Shown here in pieces: positions 11,912-24,748 of a stretch of DNA of 64,000 nt. Source of the DNA: Tremella fuciformis (taxonomy: Eukaryota; Basidiomycota; Tremellomycetes; Tremellales; Tremellaceae); contig CP136496.1 of the NCBI GenBank assembly GCA_032768795.1, forward strand, positions 1,674,001-1,738,000. The letters run 5' to 3'. Each line of letters begins with the position of its first letter. Positions within the stretch are counted from its first letter, which is position 1. The translations under genes were made by a program, and so were the position numbers. The notes under the pieces are model-generated. The model had not been told where the DNA came from and searched no databases. It saw nothing but the letters and a program-made list of their open reading frames with translations.

Positions 11912-14147
11912 ATGACCGCAGAAGTTATAGACGTAAAGTCAAGCACGAGTGTGGACAAGATAGTCGCTCAGCAAGATGCCGACCTCGATCCTCAGACGCA
12001 GACACTGCCCAGCCAGCCTATTGAAGAAGCAACTCTGTCCAACGGAAAACTGATCCTCCTCGGTACAGGTATCGCCGCGCTTTGGGGTTCAACTGTCCGT
12101 CTCACTTCACGCGAATGGCCCTAGTCGTGGCTGACGACAGCAGTCCGCGGCGATCCTACAGACATGTTTCGTACTACCGACGATCAGCGCCGAGCTGCAC
12201 CTTAGCGACACCCAGGCGCAATGGATAGCAGCGAGCTTCATGCTGGTCTGGGGATGCTCGCAAGTCATCGCAGGCAGGCTGTGCGATACCTACGGCCGCA
12301 AGAGGGGCTTGATGCTCGGCGGTGTCATCTACATCGTCTTCAACGCTGTATCAGCGTTCATGCCGGTAAGCCTTACCAACCCCATAAGGGGGACTGAGGA
12401 TGATGAGGTTTGCAGAACCTCGCTTCGTTGAATGTTTGCCGGGGCTTCGTGGGGTTGAGCTGCGCTCTCTGTCTGCCTGCGAGCGCGGGCATGGTCGGTA
12501 CGCTCTATCCGCCAGGCAAGAAACGCACATGGGCTTTTGTGGCCATCTCGTGTGGTGAGTCTCCTCTCCCTCGTCCTCTTCGCGCACGTACATTGTTCAA
12601 ACAGCAGGCGGCACGGCTGGCGCGGCCTTCGGTCAGCTGGTAGGAGGGGTCTTCATCGAGTACACCAAGTGCGTCCGCTCCCTTGGCAGCTATCCCTATT
12701 GAAGTGCTCAAGGACGGAAGATGGACCTGGCGCGCATGCTTCATGTCGCTCGCGATCTTCACCATCTATCCTCTCGGTATCATCGCATGGCTCGTCCCGC
12801 CGGATCCGCCGCTTGTTCGCCGCTCGCTCGACATCGACTGGCTCGGCTCCGCACTGATCAGCGTCGGCCTCTTCCTTGTCCTCTTGGCCCTCACGCTATC
12901 TGATACTTCCCACTCGGGCTGGTCGGCGCCATGTGAGCTCGCTTAATCGTTGTCAGACGAACCGTATGCCATAATAGACTTACGTTCAGACGTGCCCGTC
13001 ATCCTGGCGTGTGGCCTGATGCTGCTCGGTGGCTTTGCATTGCGGCAGCGATACCTTATGCGCGCCGAGCGTATGCTGCGTGCCGAAGGATGCGGTCAGG
13101 GGTTTTGCAAGCACCCTCCGCCTCTGATTCCCTCGGCGCTGCTCTCGCCCAAAGCGCGCAACGTCTTGATGATCTATCTCGCGTCAGGGTGTACGTGGGC
13201 ACATACCGACGTACGTCTTGCCAACCCCCTTCAGACACCCACTGCGCTGCCTGTAAACTTCAGCGACAGAAGCTTCCGACTCATGAGCAGTCCTTCTGGA
13301 CATTCGCCTCGTACTACTACTTTGACGTGCTCCAGCTCAGTCCCTTCAACGCCGGTCTCCGACTGAGCGTGACCGTATTCAGCGGGACACTAGCTGCGGT
13401 GAGCCACAAAGCAAGCTCCATCAACTCAGAGCTGACTCCAGCTCGTTGTAGCTACGACCATCTCAAGGGTACCTCCGCGCGCAATCATGGCAGCAGGATG
13501 CACCATCTCAACGTCTGCCCAATCCCTATCGCTCACGCGACGCATGACTGACGGTGCAGGCTATCGCCCATCTTGTTCGCGCTCAAAGGCCGGGACCGCA
13601 GTTTCTACAAATACGACCTCTGGGCGATCCTCTTCGTGCTATACGGCACCGACTCGTCAGGCCCTCTTTACGCCACTGGGGATGGCTGACGAGAAGGACA
13701 ATCGCAGCTGGATCGACGATCATCTCCCAGACCGCCTCCAAAGAGGACCAAAGCGTCGCATCAGGTCAGCAACGCCAAGTGAGAAGGATGAGCTGAAGAA
13801 GCAAGGGCTGTTCCAGACTTCGTGCAGGCTCGGCTTTGCCGTCGGCCTGGCCATCTGCACACTTGTGCGCAATGCCGTGGAGCGTGCGCAGACGAGGTCG
13901 CACGGGAAGACGGTAGGCCTGCTGAGAGGGCTCCAAGCGGCGTTCTGGACGTGCGCTGCGTGGATGGTCTGCGGTGTGTCCCTTCTCTCGCCCATATTCT
14001 ACAGCCTCGCTCATCCCAGCGGTCTTGCTTGTGACCTTTGGTATGCGCGGGTGGCATCGACTGGACAAGATGGGCGAGGAGCATGCCGTCGAGAGCTACC
14101 CAAGAGGCGAGACGGAAAAAGGCTTCGAGCATCCTGGAAGGGCATAG
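11912..14147 (+). CDS. major facilitator superfamily transporter, drug:H+ antiporter-like (copy 2)
   Basis: Paralogue of the transporter at 4009-6159. Starts MTAEVIDVKSSTSVDK. The body shows TQAQWIAASFMLVWGCSQV, GRLCDTYGRKRG, NVCRGFVGLSCALCLPASAG, and a second half with SYYYFDVLQLSPFNAGLRLS and SQTASKEDQSVAS. At least eight short introns are inferred. The last joins VC to AVLLVTFGMRGWH and the frame ends at TAG 14145-14147 after FEHPGRA. Several introns fall at the same protein positions as in copy 1, so the two genes descend from one duplicated, intron-bearing gene. Substrate unknown. Some middle exon edges are uncertain by a few codons. Confidence 0.83.
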
Positions 14148-14207
14148 CCCTCGCACATCTCTTCACAGATTACAGTCCATGCATCAGGGTGGCGTAAAGT
14201 CGTCTTG

Positions 14208-17200
14208 TCAGCTCGCAGGAGGCTGGCCTCCTGCCCCTCCTGCTGCTGCCCCGTCTCCACCACTTGCAGGAGGCGCACCACCTGACCCAGCCCCCGCACC
14301 CGCTTGACCACCTTGACCACCCTGCCCACTTGGCCGTCTCAGTGTCCCTCGTCCACGCCCGGTGGTCCCTCTCGGTCGCTTGATCTGCCGCCCGGTTCCG
14401 CCCAGTCCCCCTTGTATACGCTGCAAGATGTCTGGAGCTCCTTCTGTCGTTGTGGAGCCGGTACCAGTGTTGCCGGAATCTGCGATCTCTCCATCTTCCG
14501 GCAACGGTCTCTTTGCTCCTGTCGGTGACGTTACGCCTGCCGCACCTCCTGGTGCGGATTCCGCAGCCGAGGCAAGCGTTGCGTTCACGGCCGAGAGCAC
14601 GGCATTCGCCCGGCCCGGCGCCCCGCCGCGTGCACGCACTGCTCGACCCCGGACTGAAGCGCCTCGTATCGGGGCGCTCGAGCTCGACGCCGCATTTCCT
14701 GATGTGCTGGGCGCAGCAGCAGCCGGGGCACCCGTCGAGCCTGCAGCCGTTTCCGCCGACGGTTTGAACTCACTCGCAGCGGGTGAAAGACCTGCTGCAT
14801 TGGCCGGCACAGCTGCTGCTACGGCAGTGGAAGGGCCCGGCGTGCTCGGTGCCGGCGAGCCGGGTACTGCAGCCGCGTCGCCGCCCTCAAGCTTCTTCAG
14901 CTTGGCCTCGGCTTCGGTCTTCTGTCGTTCCATTGTTTTCCGAGCAATCTCGCCTGTCCGTAATTGTCGCTCGAGTGTCTTGACCTTGGCCTGCAGCTCC
15001 TCGATCTGAAACTTCAGAGCGGCCTCGCTCTCAGCCACTTTGCTGGACACTGCCTCGTTGACCCGCGTATCGAAGCTCGCATTCAGTTCGGCTTCCTTCG
15101 CGGCGACGGCGGCCTGCACGGTCTCCGGGGCAGCAGCCGCCCCGGCAGTCTGACCACCTTGCGCCTCCTGCAGTGCTTTTGTGTGTTCGGCTTGCAGCTC
15201 CGCTTCCCGGGCAGCGACCGCTGCTTTGACCGCTTCCTCCACATTCTGTCCTTGACCCAAGGACTGAGGTGCGGAAGCTGGTGGGTTCGCACGAAGATCG
15301 GTCAACTCCTTCTCAAGCTCGGCAATGCGGGTGTTTGCTGAAGCAATCTGGTTCTCCAGTTCCGTGATGCGGGACTTGAGCGTCATATTGACACGATTGA
15401 CCTTAGTCACGTTGAGATCGTAACGTTGATCCGCGGCCTCGATATCTTTCTGCAGCGACTCGACTTTGGCTTGAAGGTCCTTGTTCTCGCCATCCGCGGT
15501 ACCAGTCGTAACAGGCAAGTCGGCGGTGGTCGTGGCCGCGGACGTCTTTGCCGCTTCGAGATCCTTCTCAACTTCGCTGAGTTTCTGCTGGAGTTGATCT
15601 CTTTCGGCTTTGACGGCGTTCTGGGATGAATCAGCCTTCGCCTTCAAATATGCTCAGATCTCACGAGAGCAGCAACATCCTGTCCGGTAGCCGGCGGTGG
15701 TGCGGCCTTGGCTGATAATTCGGTCTGCAAGCGCTGAACCGTTCCATCCTTGAGCTCATTGGCTCTTTGTGCATCGGCGAGCTTCTTCTCCGTCTCGGCC
15801 AGCTTAGTCTTGGTGTTCTCCAGCTCGCCATTGAGGGAGGCCAACCGCTCTTTGATTTCGGTGATCTCCTTGTCCTTAGACTCCATCTCTGCTTGCAAGC
15901 CTTTACGCTCCTCAGTAAGGGTATCAGTCCGGCGTTTCCAGTTGATGCCGATTCTGTATCGATTCTCCGATTCCTGCTTCACCTTCTCGAGTTCCGCTTT
16001 GAGCGTGCTCAGTTCGGCTTCGGCAGCATCTTTCTCGCCACGAACAGCGGTGGTTGCGGCAGCAAGACGAGCATCAAAGTCCGCTATCTGAGCTTCGGCT
16101 GCCCGTGTCGCCTCTCGAGCCTGCTCGATCTGGGTCCGCAAACCGGTTCTGAACTCAGCGGTCGCGTTCATACGGCCTTGAAATGCTCACGTTTCCCGTT
16201 GCAAATCCTCGATACGACGCTCCAGGCCCACGCGCTCCTCCACTCGACTTCGTTCGTTTTCTGCGCTGACGTTGTTGAGATTGTCGATGAGCTGCTGGAG
16301 CTTCGTCCTCTCGGATTGCACGGTCCTAAAGTCGGCTTGGAGGCGAGCTTCGGTACTCTTATTGCATCAGCAGCGTGCCACAGTGAACAGAATCGGACAC
16401 TCACTTGCCACAAGTCCTTTTCTGCGCGCATGTTGGCCGCTTCAGTTCGTAATCGATCGGCTTCAGCCTGTCTCGATGCCACTTCCTCCAGGGCCTGGCT
16501 GTCAGCACCAGCTCCGACGTTAAATAGTCAAAAACGAACAGCTCGTCGTTCAGTCGTAGCCTGTGCAACACTTGCAGACAGTTGCCGCAGTTGTGAATCC
16601 AGGCTCGAAACTTCCTGCTTTTGCAGATTACTCGCCTCCTGTAACATACGGAGTTGCTCTTCCAGCAAAGTAGCTTTGGCTTGGGCTCGAGTCTTCTCGA
16701 TTTCGACAGCACCGACTTCCTCGGTTTTCGTCCTGAGCTGCAATCGCACCTCGGCAACATCTGATTCGGCTCGAGCTTTGACAATGTCAATCTCTGCCTG
16801 CAAGGTCGAAATGGTCTCCTCGTGGGGTGCCAGGCCGTCTTCAAGAGGACCTCCCGTGCTGAGTCCATTCGAGCCGGACCATTTCAGGCCCTCGCCGCGG
16901 GCAAGCAGTTTGCTGAAGAAGTCTCGCTCCCTTGTTGCGTCCACGATCTTCTTTTGCGCGTCCAAAAGTTGCGAGTGCAGCTTCTTGATCGTCTCTGCAG
17001 CCTGGTCAAGCGAAGTTCCAGTGTCCAGATCCTCTTGATCAGCCGTAGTCCGCTGGATTTCGTGTTGCTCGAGCTTGGCCATGAGACCCCTCGTGAGCTT
17101 AAGGAGTTTCTGGTTCTGCTCCTGCAGTGAACGGATTGAGCGAAACTCGAGCAGGTGATCCGTAACGATGTCGCCAGTTTCAGTGACGACTGCAGACCCG

Positions 17201-18959
17201 TCCAGCGTGATGGAAGCCAATGCAGGATCATCCCGTATGGCTATCTGACGGGTGAGACCCTGTAGTTGCCGCGACAAGTCATCGATGGTCGCGTGTAAGG
17301 AACCGACTTCCTCGGCTTGATAAGCTGCGGAGGCTTGTAGCGATTTGACTTTGCCTTCATAGGCATCTCTGGAGGACATCGTGGAAGATAGCTCGGCGGC
17401 CAGGGCCGTGGATCGTTCGATGGCTCGGTCATGCTCCAGCTTCTGGTCATCAAGAATCGGTTTCTGATGGTCAGGATCCTTTTTCTACTCAAGACGACGA
17501 GCTGACCCTTTCTGCGATCTCCTGAGTAACCTCGGTCAAGACCGCCTCAAGCCTGGCCACCTCTTCTTCCTTTTCGCGCAACTTTTGTTCTTGTATTGTG
17601 TAATCCGTGAAGAACTGAGTGTACGATTTGCCGCTCTGTCGGATCTCGCTTGCCAGCAGGGCCGTGGGGCTCACATCGGTGCCCTCTCCTCCTGCCAGAG
17701 CTAGTCGCTCGACAACGACCTTGAGATCTGCGGACCGCTTCTCCGCCTCCCGTCGAAGCCGCTCCTCCTTCTTGCACCGCTCCGACCATTCACGCTCCTG
17801 CTCATCGGTTTGCTGAGAGAGTCTCTCTAACTCAGCTTCTCGGTCGGCGATGACTGCGCGAGCATCGTCCCCTCTCTTCTCTAACAATCGGTTCTCCTCC
17901 ATCAAGCGCTGCAATTCCATGGATGTCGAAGCCTTCTTCTCTGCTGCCGCTGCGGTCAGATTTGCAATGTTGGCATGCGCCTCGGCGAGCCGGCGTGATT
18001 GATCGTTATATGTTCGTTGCAAGGCATTATAGTTGTTCTCAAGAGATGTGAGGCGCGCGACGACGCTCGTGTGCTCGAGTTCAAGTCGAGAGCTTTCCGC
18101 TTGCTGCCACATCAACCCATGATAGCTCATGCCCAGAGGCTAACTCACCTTCTCTGCTCGATACTTCCCAAATCGTTCCTCTACATCAGACAGAGCCTTG
18201 TTGAGATTCAGAATTTCGGCTCGAGCACCTTGAAGCGCCTGAACACCTCGTTGTTCGTTGAACTGGGCGTTTAGACTCCCTTGTAGAATGGAAATACACG
18301 ACGTACCTTGGCAGACTCGGCCGCCATCTTCAGCTCAGATACCTCGACATCGAGGTGGGCGATCTTTTGCGACGCATCGGCCTTCTGGGATCGCAGGGTG
18401 TACAAGTCCTCTGCGATTGTCAGCGTCATTCCGATGGACGGCCTCAGACGAACGAGTGTTCCTGCTAAGACGCTGCTGCAATCTTTCTGTCTCTTCCAGC
18501 AGTTCCCGCTTCTCCTTCTCGGCTACCTAATCGATTGTAAGCTTGCGCTCCAGTGCGATCATTCATGAGACCCACCTCTATGCGTGTCTGCAGTACAGAT
18601 AGCTCCGACGACGATTTGTGGAAGGATGACTGTAAGGCCGACAATTGTGTTCGAAGCTGGTCAGTTGATCCAGCTACACCAATAAGCATACGTTCATCAG
18701 AGCCGCCAGTCTGCTCACTGGAAGCCTGCCTTTCCGTTTCGAGGGCCTTTTTCTCCTTCTTCAGAGTCTCGAGCTCTGCTTGCACGTCCAATAGCCTTCT
18801 CTGTGTATCTGCAAGAGCCTGCTCCTGCTCGACTTGCCGTCTGATATCGTCGGTGGACGAGCCGGCGAGGGGAGCTGCCTGCTCGGCCGAAGATAGAACA
18901 GTCTCCCCCATCGCGACGTCGGCTGTCGGAGGGTCCTCCTGAGGCTGCTCGGAAGCCAT
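14208..18959 (-). CDS. MLP1: Mlp1/TPR-type nuclear basket coiled-coil protein
   Basis: Filament protein of the nuclear pore basket, which anchors mRNA surveillance and spindle-checkpoint factors at the nuclear face of the pore (known for the family). Starts MASEQPQEDPPTADVAMG. At least six exons encode roughly 1,400-1,500 residues of almost unbroken heptad coiled coil (for example EEVARLEAVLTEVTQEIAER and DLEAAKTSAATTTADLPV). The C-terminal 300 residues are Ala/Ser/Pro/Gly-rich with an acidic PLPEDGEIAD patch and a GRGRGTLRR basic stretch, the usual TPR/Mlp1 tail. Other long coiled-coil proteins are possible, but the conserved middle region and tail fit TPR best. Convergent with the MFS gene, only 60 bp between stops. 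A Helitron-like element ends 78 bp upstream of its start. Confidence 0.8.
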
Positions 18960-19036
18960 GAGTACTGCGCCGACAGTGGCCCTCTCCTAGAATGATGATG
19001 TATCGAACCGCCTCTTCTCCGTCAATCACGCGCTCA

Positions 19037-19728
19037 CTAGGTAGATCGTGCAGGAAAGTGCGCGATAGGGCGTAGCTCGTTATTTCAATTCTTTTTTAGC
19101 TCTGAATTTCTAATCAGGTATTCAAGTTATTGGTTCTCAGGCAATTTGGAAAACCTAATGCAATTCCTTGTTCTTTGGTTCCGTTAGACATGGGGGGGTG
19201 GGGACACCCCCCCCAAGGGACCCCCCCTTGCGCCTAGCGGCGCAGCCATCGCAGCCCTTACGGGTCAAAGCATCCGGCAAAGCCGGATGTACTGTAGAAC
19301 ATTGATTAGTTGCCAAGCTAAAGCACTTCATCAAGAGATGCGCAAGTGCTTGTTGGGCATGCTAGGCTGATCAGATGATCATAGGCATGCCAAGCTGGTC
19401 ACAGGGGGCTATGTCACAGCTGCCACCCTGGCAAGCCTATTGCAGTCTTGTCAGACTTGCGCTATTGTAACCATTTTGGTGCCAATGATAGGGCAGGGTA
19501 TGGCAGTAGCTATGTAGGCGATTGGTTCTGCTACAGAGATCATTCCATGCATCAGCCTCATGCATAGATCTTTATTCTCTGATGAAAGGCAATTTGGCAA
19601 GGACACAATGCATATTAGGATTGTGCTGATGAAATCAGAATGGCCGGAATTTTCTTATTTAATTCCCCCATTTACCGTTTTCGTTCCAGGGACACCCGCA
19701 GAAATTCGCCCCGTAAGAGCTACGCTGA
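19037..19728 (-). mobile_element. non-autonomous Helitron-like element, copy 1
   Basis: Near-identical inverted partner of 34817-35499. Read on the minus strand it begins TCAGCGTAGCTC, just after a host A. It ends with an imperfect hairpin (19046-19065, 7-bp arms, 6-nt loop), TCTAC and CTAG, just before a host T. TC start, 3' hairpin about 10 nt from a CTRR end, and insertion between A and T are the Helitron signature. Homology to the second copy stops exactly at these ends. No Rep/helicase is present, so it is non-autonomous. Other internal palindromes include CATCCGG/CCGGATG and a G7/C8 run. 692 bp. Confidence 0.82.
19046..19065 (-). repeat. 3' terminal hairpin of Helitron-like copy 1
   Basis: Arms TCGTGCA and TGCGCGA pair at six of seven positions around a 6-nt loop, nine bases from the element end. 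In Helitrons such a hairpin acts as the termination signal. Confidence 0.7.
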
Positions 19729-19835
19729 TGAGCTTCCAGCTAAAGGTTCACGTGATCCCCCCACTTAAGCCAGTGGTTCTGCGTGCAGACAGGCATTCGT
19801 TCTGCAAACGTCATCATTGTCTTCTCAGCCCAAAA

Positions 19836-21992
19836 ATGCCATTGCCAGCCGAGGACAGCGTCCCGGAGTCGGCACCAGCGGCATCCTCGAATACAGAGGC
19901 TCCTCCCTCTGAAGTCACTACGCAGGAGCTGCTCGAGAAGTTCCGTCGATTGGGCGAAGACGCAGCGGCCGAGGACGAGGAAGACGACGATGAAGTGGAG
20001 GATGAGCTAGGAGACGGTTCTGCCGTCGTCGACGGGCCCGGTGCCAACGGCGATGGGGAGGGAAAGAAAAAGAAAAAGAAGAAGAAGAAGGGCAAGGCGA
20101 GCAAGGCCGTCGCGAAGCTCAAGTCAGTCCACCGCGTAACCTCTTTCTGACCGCTCATCATCTCCAGGGAGATCGCCTCCGGATCTGCCCCTCAGGAACT
20201 GATCGATGTGGTGAGGAAAGAGATGGACCCAGCGGACAGTCAGATGGCTACAGATGGTAAGCTTATACCGCCGAGCATGTTCCATAAGCTGACGAGACAG
20301 ACGATATCAAAAAAGCATTGAAGGCCACCAATCTTCTCAAGATGCTGGATGGGCAGCTAGCTCTGGGCAACAAATCTGGCACCAAAGCCCTCGGGGAACA
20401 TAAGGTGAGCAAGAAGTTGCGTATGATGCGGTGCTGATTTGCAGTTCTGGAAGACTCAGCCCGTCCCGCAGATCGGGAGCTCGTCGGCTGGAGAAGACGA
20501 GGGTCCGATAGATCCTGTCAAAACTGTGGCGGAGGTCAAGCAAGAGCCCGGGGCGTTGCCCAGTGGCTTTGAGTGGTGTCTCATCGACATCAAAGATGAA
20601 GTCCAGGTGCGCCCAGTCATTATCATTGCGCCGTCCATCTGAGTCGCAGTGCAAAGAAGTGTACGAGCTGTTGTCGGAAAACTACGTCGAGGATGATGAC
20701 GCGATGTTCCGCTTCAACTACTCTAAAGAGTTCCTCTTGTGGTCAGTATCCGGCATTGCACGTGCAGGAGATCCTGATCAGCTAGGGCTCTCACAGCGCC
20801 GGGCTATTTCCCGGACTGGCACATTGGCGTCAGGGTCACGAAGACTGGCAAGCTCATTGCGTTTATCTCTGGTATCCGCATCGAGATCCGTGTCCGGTCA
20901 AAGTGAGGAATCACTTGTTCTGTCGGAGTCAAGCTGACCCACATAGAACCTTTGAGTCTGCCGAGATCAATTTCCTATGCGTGCACAAGAAGCTGCGCTC
21001 CAAACGACTAGCACCGGTATTGATCAAAGAGGTCACTCGGAGAGTGAACCTGCAGGGAATTTGGCAAGCGATCTACACGGCGGGTGTTGTGTTGCCTACG
21101 CCGATAGGCACTTGCCGCTATTTCCACCGCAACCTCAACCCTGCAAAACTGGTCGACGTCGGTTTCGCAGCTGTTCCACGAGCATCGACTGTCGCGCGCA
21201 TGGTCCGTCAATATGCTGTGCCTCAATTGCCGAAGATCCCGGGTTTCCGAGAAATGGTGCACGCGGATGTTCCTCAAGTTGCCGCTCTGCTCAGACGGTA
21301 TCTTGCACGCTTCGAGGTGTTCCAGACCTTTGCCAGGGACGACGAAGTCGAGCATTGGTTCTTGTCCGGGCAGGGTAGAGGCGAAGGTGACGGAGTTCGA
21401 AGGCCTGAACAGGTCGTCTGGGCATATGTGGTGGAGGTGAGCATGTGTGGGCTGACATGCGTTTGGCTGAACCTCAGGACCCGACCACCCATCTCATCAC
21501 CGACATGGTCTCGTTCTACTCCCTCCCTTCGACCATAATGAAGCATGCCAAACACAACATGCTCAATGCGGCATACCTGTTCTACTATGCCAGCGATGTC
21601 ATATTCTCTCCAGGCGGCTCGGCGGACGACGCCGAGACCCACGCGATCCGCGTACGGGCCAAGCTGGGCGAGCGCCTGAACGCCTTGGTCAATGATGTCA
21701 TGGTCATCGCGCACAAGGTTTGTCAACGCGTGCGACGAAGCCCCACAGGCGCTGACTTCAGGCCGGCTTTGACGTCTTGAATGCCCTGACATGCCTCGAC
21801 AACAACATGTTCTTGGCCGAACAAAAGTTCGGGGCTGGCGACGGATACCTGAACTGTGAGTCTCTGATTCGCTGCCTGGCGAGCGCTAAGACCGTAGTCT
21901 ATTTGTACAACTGGCGCTGTGCGCCCGTCGATGGCGGTGCCCGAGGCCAGACATCGAAGCAGAGCTCCGGCATCGGCGTCGTCATGCTGTAA
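19836..21992 (+). CDS. NMT1: glycylpeptide N-tetradecanoyltransferase (N-myristoyltransferase)
   Basis: Transfers myristate from myristoyl-CoA to N-terminal Gly of proteins; cytosolic and ribosome-associated in fungi. Starts [15 protein letters not shown], followed by an acidic stretch and a Lys-rich tract (nine Lys) like the ribosome-binding N-terminus of the family. Nine or so short introns are inferred. Conserved catalytic-domain blocks follow in order: [36 protein letters not shown] (acyl-CoA site region), [40 protein letters not shown], and the C-terminus GIGVVML, whose final carboxylate is the catalytic base in known NMTs. The intergenic space upstream is largely Helitron, so its promoter overlaps the element. 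Confidence 0.95.
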
Positions 21993-22122
21993 AATAGGCC
22001 CCCAATACTACTTCTCACGACATGATAACGAGGATACCCTGCATCCCACGTCCTTGCATATAGAGCAGGCATACTATTACATGCACCACACGTCAATGTC
22101 TTAAATTTTCTGTACGCGCAAG

Positions 22123-24567
22123 TCAGGCTGGTATGAGCAGCAAGAAGACGACGAGAACAGCGACGAGTTCGTAGGCCAGCCGGTGGCCGTGTTGTCGGAG
22201 TGCTCCGGGCTGGAGAGCCTATCATCAGCAAAAAGGGCAGTTTGAACGCAAGTATGCTCACAGGCGGTAGACGCGGAGCGAATGGGAGGTCGCGGAATAC
22301 TTTGTCAACAAATGGCGTTATTGGCGGTGTATCCACATCTCTGTCCGCAGGAGCAGTGAGAACGCTTGAATCTGGAGCATTTTGCGACCAACTGTCAGCA
22401 TCTTGAGAATGTTGAGGCGGATTGTGCATGATTTTCGTATCTGAAAGCCTTGAAACTTTGTCCCCACCGACAGCAGAGTCGGAGTCATATTCGGATTCAC
22501 TGACGTCCGTGCGTGCTGGTGAAGTTGGAGGGGAGCTGTATGCATCTTCTATTGCATCTTTCTCGTCCTCCGATACCGCTCTCGTAGGCACAGGCGACGT
22601 CGGAATCGTCCCGGTCAACCGTGCAGTAGGGGACAATGGCGAGTCCTGGGCGCTAGCAAGATCGATTTGTTCGCGTGTAGCCGAAGGCAGGAGATCGTCT
22701 AGCGAGAAGCTCGAGTCGCGATCGCTGGCTGTACTTGCCGTCTGTGAGATGTGCTGTGCTTCGTTCTCTTCGTGCCACTTGGTCTCTTCTCCTGGCGATT
22801 GCCCTCCTCGATCGAGCAATCTCGGGTCCTGCATTCCCTCTGGGCCCTCAGGGCTGCCGAACGGCTCCACATGAGGACCTGGATAGTCGTCGTCGTCGAC
22901 CACAAGCCTGCGAGTAGGAGGCGGTGTCGAAGATCGCGGGGCTTGTGCCCTATCCGCGAGGAAGCGAGGAGACGGGAGGGGCGAAGTGTAATGCGCCAAC
23001 TGCGGCGCCCGACCCAAGCTAGCCGGCGGCCAGATGTCGTGCACCTCAGGTCTCGCCAGAGGTGCTTGAGCGAACCTTTCCTCAGCACGGTCCCAATTGG
23101 CCCCCTCCACGCTGTTGGGCTCCGGTTCACGCTTCGCCTCTTCTGAGTCTGGATATGACGGATGGTGGACCTCGATAGCTTCGTCGGCATTGTATGCCGG
23201 CTGCAACTCTTCAAAGCCTTGCCCGTCATGAGTACCGGACGAAGAGGATGATTCGCGTACTTCCAACTCGAACTTGTCGTCTGATGAAGAGCTCGAATCT
23301 GGGAGGTCCAGATTCACGACGAGTCCAGCTGGTTGAATGATCTCAACTTGAGGAGGTCGGCCTCTGGCTGATTCTTGCAGCTGCGGAGACCAATTGTCTG
23401 TGGAGACTCGATTAGGGGCGGCAACGGGCGCCAGCGCTTCCGACTCCCATCTCGGTGAGATATCGGGAGTGAGCAATGATGAAGGGCTGTCTGGAGGACC
23501 GCTTTGTGGCGGCCTTTCCACCTCAAGACTGACATCGTCCACTCGAGGCATTTCGATGGCGAAAGGGTCGGCGACGTCGGCAGGCGAGAGCAAGTCGACC
23601 ATGTCGAACTCGAAAGCATCGACAGGAGATTGAGCCGCATATCTTGTTGGGCCATCTGCGTCCTCGTCTAGATTGACGCCCTGTTTGAGATCGAATCTGG
23701 CGGCTTGGGCAGGACTCGGAAGACCGACCATATTTCGATCCTCGTTGACTTCAGGATTTATGTCAATTGGAGCAGAGGCAGCTCTCATGTCTGCTGTGAG
23801 ATGTCGTTGCGGGCTGACCGATCCGTAGGGTTCAAGAGGCGCAGAAAAGTCGACTTGGTCATAGTGGCTGTTGAGCCCAGCAGATACTGCTTGCTTTGCC
23901 GCTGGCGTGAAGGGAGTATTTTGGTCTGCGGCTCCTTGTTCTTGATCTCGCGCTGCAATGTCCCCCGCCACGCGATCTTCAGAAGGCTCGCTAACAGCGA
24001 CGTTTGCGATGTCCTCCCTAGTGACTCTTCCGTTCTCAGACATAGCACCAGTCAGAGCCGATGTGTCAGGCGGAATTACACTCGGTCCTGGGGTTGGCTC
24101 CGTCTTTGGAGCATCTTGAGCGGCTACAGCTTTCAAACGATCGCCCAATCCAACTTTTGATTGGCGAGACGCGATGGGATGAGGAATTAGAGGTGGCAGT
24201 TTGGCAAGCTTCGGCACAGACGACGGGCGTTCGGTCAGCGCCAACTCCTCGAAGACAATCCAAAATTCGACATTGCCACCGCGGTGCAAGTCCCTGATCG
24301 TAACCTTGCGTGGCTTGTCAAAGAGCGAGTCTGCCAGAGGCTCGATGATGGCTTTCAGCCGTGCTGCTTCCAGAGCACCGGGTGAAAGTGAGAGATTCGT
24401 CTCGACTTGAGAGACAGACAAGGCCTGCAACACCCGTCAATAGGGACTGTAAATGTGAACGGACTTACGGGTGCACCGAACAGTAGTGATGGTCGGGGGC
24501 TGTTGTCGATCATGCACAAGAGCTCGGCGAGAACTTCTCCATCCGTAGCCATTGTGGTCGCGGCCAT
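22123..24567 (-). CDS. disordered acidic protein with a C-terminal tail anchor, unknown function
   Basis: I do not recognise a named family. Exon 1 (24567-24469) reads MAATTMATDGEVLAEL and ends LLFGAP. A 44-nt intron (24425-24468) joins it to ALSVSQVETNLSLSPG. The first 110 residues look folded (DSLFDKPRKVTIRDLHRGGN, FWIVFEEL). About 600 residues of Ser/Asp/Glu/Pro-rich disorder follow. A second intron (22219-22261, gtgagc donor, ttgctgatgatag acceptor) leads to a 31-residue exon ending in a hydrophobic helix, YELVAVLVVFLLLIPA, then stop. Without this intron the frame would run on into the neighbouring NMT gene on the other strand. The ending predicts a tail-anchored ER or mitochondrial membrane protein. 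Confidence 0.72.
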
Positions 24568-24748
24568 CCATGGGACCGACCCCCTCCCGATGGACGAAAT
24601 CCTCAGTCAGTCTTGACCTCTCGATGCGGTTTTCGCCTTCAGCGCCGTCCTTTCATAGCCCAGAAACAAAGGACGGTCAGTGCTGAGACAAGCAGGGCTG
24701 CGGTAAGGCTTGACCGACTGGAACAGCACCGCAAGACTTGCATCATCG

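Noticed and set aside
15767..17038. 423-codon frame antisense to the TPR gene
   Set aside because: Shadow of a long coiled-coil gene with strong codon bias; no start context or splice support.
19037..19728. Interpretation of the 0.69-kb repeat as a solo LTR or MITE
   Set aside because: Ends are TC and CTAG rather than TG/CA, there is no target duplication, and inverted repeats are subterminal and short; the Helitron signature fits at both copies.
19560..19735. Small frame (MHRSLFSDERQ) shared by both Helitron-like copies
   Set aside because: Both copies are nearly identical, so conservation of the frame says nothing about selection. It also runs across the element end into different host sequence.
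21899..24433. 844-codon unspliced frame running across the end of NMT1
   Set aside because: A good intron at 22219-22261 ends the protein at 22123 with a membrane anchor. The longer ending is low-quality sequence antisense to NMT1.
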